Below are positions 61,851 through 64,000 of a stretch of 64,000 nt of DNA, piece by piece (within the stretch, counting starts at the first letter, position 1; each line of letters opens with the position of its first letter). Both the position numbers and the translations under genes were made by a program. This DNA is from Gelidibacter salicanalis (GTDB lineage: Bacteria; Bacteroidota; Bacteroidia; Flavobacteriales; Flavobacteriaceae), in contig NZ_JAEHJZ010000025.1 in assembly GCF_016469035.1 (NCBI RefSeq), positions 1-64,000 on the forward strand, written 5' to 3'. The notes under the pieces are model-generated. The model saw only the letters and a program-made list of their open reading frames with translations, did not search any database and was not told the origin of the DNA.

Positions 61851-61974
61851 AGTTTAAAACTTTATTTGATAAACTTAAACAAACAAGTTGCGAGATCAGG
61901 AAATATGACCACGACAATGAACATACAGCGCAGATTTTCAGGTTTTTTTTTAAGAAAATTTTAAGATTTGTCAA

Positions 61975-61988
61975 GTATACCCGTATAC
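61975..61988. promoter_or_regulatory. Dyad GTATACCCGTATAC between the regulator and susC
   Basis: Two GTATAC hexamers, each self-complementary, are separated by CC, giving a 14-base inverted repeat. It lies in the 236-base gap downstream of the regulator gene and upstream of susC, the natural place for an operator of the glucan locus. Only the symmetry and position support it; no protein is shown to bind. Confidence 0.4.
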
Positions 61989-62086
61989 ACCACTGTTTTT
62001 ATTTTCTGCAACTACAACGAGATAGTTGGGCTGAAAAGCACAATTGTTGTGGTAATGTATAGGTTACTTTAAAAGTTGTTGTGGCT

Positions 62087-64000
62087 TTACAAATCCAAGA
62101 TGTAATTTGTTAAGCTCGCTTCGTGAGGTAAATCCATCTTTTTACGCAATCTGTAACGTTTTACCTCTACACTTCTGTGGGAAATGTTCAATAAAGGTGC
62201 TATTTCTTTGGAGGACAGATTAAGTCGTAAATAAGCACAGAGTTTCAGATCATTGGGCGTTAGTTTGGGATGCTTACTTTTTATCTTTTTTAAGAAATCT
62301 TTGTCTGCATTGTCGAAAGCTTCCTGAAAAAACTTCCAATCATCTGTAGTATTTATGTTCTTGTCAATAATCTTGATCACTGGCTTCACACTGGCCTGAT
62401 CGTTTGTGTTTTTGAGTTCTTCCTTGATTTGATTCAGGAATTCATTCTTTTTAATCAGACTCATTGTGGAAATTGCCAATTCCCTGTTTTTGTTTTCTAT
62501 ATCCTGATGTAGCTTTTCATTTTTGAGCTGCATTAATTGTTGTTCGCTCTCCAGCTCCCTTAAATCTATGTCACGCTTATTTTTTAAGATCAATTTCTCC
62601 TTCTGTTTTTTATAATAACGTTTATAAATATAATGGACCAAAACACCTAAAACGATTAAGATTATGATATATAGAAAGATCATTAAATTAGAAATATACC
62701 ACGGCTTAGCGATTTCAAATTCATAGATTGCTTCGTTATTGGATAATTTATCACCTACTTTAGAACGCACCTTAAGAGTGTATTCACCATGTGGTAAGTT
62801 TTTAAACAATACCGAAGACTGTGAAGACCATGGACTCCATTCATCATAATAACCAATAAGTTTATACTGGTATTCTGCCTCTAAATACTTATAGTACTCC
62901 GCCACGCTATAATTAAACTGAAGGTTATTTTGATTAGTCTTAAAATGGGAAGGTTCTGTTACATCTACAGAAAATGCCTCTCCGTTAATGGCATAATTGG
63001 CTATGGAATTGATGGCAACGTCATAAGATTTAAGATCAATTTTATTGATATCAATTATAATATAACCTGAAGATGTGCCAAAAAGATAGGTGTCATCTGA
63101 CAAAAATGAAATCGTCTCATAGCCTACCATTTCCTTTCTGAGCGATTTTGGCAGCGGAATTCTCGTAATAATGGGCTGCTCACTAAATTTTCCTGGAGAT
63201 ACGTATGAAATATTTTTCTGTGAAAAACCCCATAGTTTATCATGTTGGATGTCTGAAATCAATTTACCTGAAGTATATTCTCCAGACGAGAACATTGTAC
63301 TCAACAAGCTATCCTTTTCAAATTTATTTTCTTGTTTATCATAGACAAATACTCCGTTTTCATAAGCATATAGGATTTTATCCAAATAGTTTACTAAACT
63401 TGAGCCAAAACCTTTTTCTACAGAAGTATCTTTTATAACCGATTGCACTTTGGTCCAATCATTATCAGTTGTAATTTCAAAAACACCTTTGTATTCGTGG
63501 CTCACTAATAATTTATTGGCATCAACACTAGCAAAGTATTTGGACGAAATATCAAATCCTTCTAATTTATTTCTAAATGACCATGCTCCATTTTGCCTGT
63601 GTAATACATGAAGTCCACCGTAATTACCCTGAATAACAAGATTTTCATTGTCGAGAAAAGGCTGAATGTCCCAAGTTCCCGGAATTGAGGCTACCAGTTG
63701 TACCTGATCATCCTTCACCACAAAAGTTCCTAAATTATGTCCACAAAAAAGAGTGTCTCCTATGGCCTTTAAACTCCACACCTGTCCTTTGGTGCCTTCA
63801 ATAAACTTAAAGCGATCATTTGACGCCATTACTTTATAAAAAAGACCTTGGTTAGTGCCTAAATACAGTTTACCATCATAAAGTATGGACGTGTACACTG
63901 TACCCAAATCGCCCTTTTTATCATTATAAATACTCAAGGCTGATGTCATGTTGATACAGTTGATCCCATTGTCTGAAGCAAGCCAAATATTGTTATTGCT
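62087..64000 (-). CDS. Two-component-type propeller/Y_Y_Y sensor with LuxR-type HTH (partial at window edge)
   Basis: At least 637 residues. The reading frame stays open past the ATG at 63949 to the edge, encoding NNNIWLASDNGINCINM, a regulator-propeller blade, so the N-terminus lies outside the window. Order: propeller repeats (up to about 300 of the visible part), a Y_Y_Y domain (FSVDVTEPSHFKTNQNNLQFNYS, with YKLIGYYDEWSPWSSQ), one membrane helix (about 420-442), a coiled coil and a LuxR-type helix-turn-helix near the C-terminus (NDLKLCAYLRLNLSSKEIAPLLN). There is no histidine kinase. It probably senses periplasmic glucan fragments and activates the adjacent susC operon. Confidence 0.9.
   Translation of the reverse strand, partial: SNNNIWLASDNGINCINMTSALSIYNDKKGDLGTVYTSILYDGKLYLGTNQGLFYKVMASNDRFKFIEGTKGQVWSLKAIGDTLFCGHNLGTFVVKDDQVQLVASIPGTWDIQPFLDNENLVIQGNYGGLHVLHRQNGAWSFRNKLEGFDISSKYFASVDANKLLVSHEYKGVFEITTDNDWTKVQSVIKDTSVEKGFGSSLVNYLDKILYAYENGVFVYDKQENKFEKDSLLSTMFSSGEYTSGKLISDIQHDKLWGFSQKNISYVSPGKFSEQPIITRIPLPKSLRKEMVGYETISFLSDDTYLFGTSSGYIIIDINKIDLKSYDVAINSIANYAINGEAFSVDVTEPSHFKTNQNNLQFNYSVAEYYKYLEAEYQYKLIGYYDEWSPWSSQSSVLFKNLPHGEYTLKVRSKVGDKLSNNEAIYEFEIAKPWYISNLMIFLYIIILIVLGVLVHYIYKRYYKKQKEKLILKNKRDIDLRELESEQQLMQLKNEKLHQDIENKNRELAISTMSLIKKNEFLNQIKEELKNTNDQASVKPVIKIIDKNINTTDDWKFFQEAFDNADKDFLKKIKSKHPKLTPNDLKLCAYLRLNLSSKEIAPLLNISHRSVEVKRYRLRKKMDLPHEASLTNYILDL

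Overview
The window reads as chromosomal DNA of a marine-type member of the Flavobacteriaceae (Bacteroidota). The DNA is AT-rich. Diagnostic genes are gliding-motility gldF and gldG, a SusC/SusD glycan-uptake locus, a triple-tyrosine/LuxR regulator, DUF families confined to this group (DUF6452, DUF6048, DUF4294, CCC-motif and DUF5362-type membrane proteins), and promoter-like TANNTTTG boxes in place of a sigma-70 -10 box. Start sites generally lack a clear Shine-Dalgarno sequence. I found no rRNA, tRNA, CRISPR array, prophage or intact insertion sequence.

Layout. 0-6.5 kb: cysteine desulfurase, a Ca-binding-repeat lipoprotein, an Smr-domain protein, small membrane proteins and ornithine aminotransferase (rocD). 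6.7-15.7 kb: rRNA methyltransferases (rlmD, a THUMP methyltransferase) with a conserved DUF6452-DUF6048 pair, a DinB-like protein, a ZIP metal transporter, an amidohydrolase, a TrhA-like membrane protein and DUF4294. 15.8-22 kb: a tightly packed + strand run (M42 peptidase, class V aminotransferase, NUDIX, PrsW-like protease, cNMP/CBS/DUF294 protein, DnaQ-like exonuclease). 22-25.7 kb: a three-gene biotin-dependent acyl-CoA carboxylase, probably for propionyl-CoA. 26-35.4 kb (- strand): NYN/LOTUS protein; an operon of a Cys-rich small protein, glutamate dehydrogenase, a Gre/Rnk-like factor and a helical protein; then acs with a cytosolic histidine kinase and an NtrC-type regulator; then an alanine/glycine:cation symporter. 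35.5-45.5 kb: membrane acyltransferase-like protein, purC, a beta-barrel, PhoH, a SAM hydroxide adenosyltransferase, gldF-X-gldG and dnaN. 45.6-64 kb (- strand): a TonB receptor with a PQQ-type sugar dehydrogenase, a LacI regulator, and a polysaccharide utilisation locus with two GH16 enzymes, a GH3, a PKD glycan-binding lipoprotein, SusD, SusC and a sensor/LuxR regulator that runs off the right edge. The enzyme set fits beta-1,3-glucan (laminarin).

Most notable observations. (1) A match to the sigma-54 GG-N10-GC promoter lies just upstream of the Cys-rich/gdh operon and about 130 bp downstream of a gene for a sigma-54 activator. The activator gene is itself in an operon with acs and its kinase, suggesting a compact acetate/glutamate control module. 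(2) At least eight intergenic arrays of degenerate repeats, all with an exact 7-base period but different cores (GATTGNN, ACTGANN, CAGTNNN, GAGAGTA/TTCTCTC). (3) Three diverged copies of a dispersed intergenic element marked by TTGTCCGATAAAG and AACTGACTGATAA. (4) An unrecognised 164-residue membrane protein gene between gldF and gldG.
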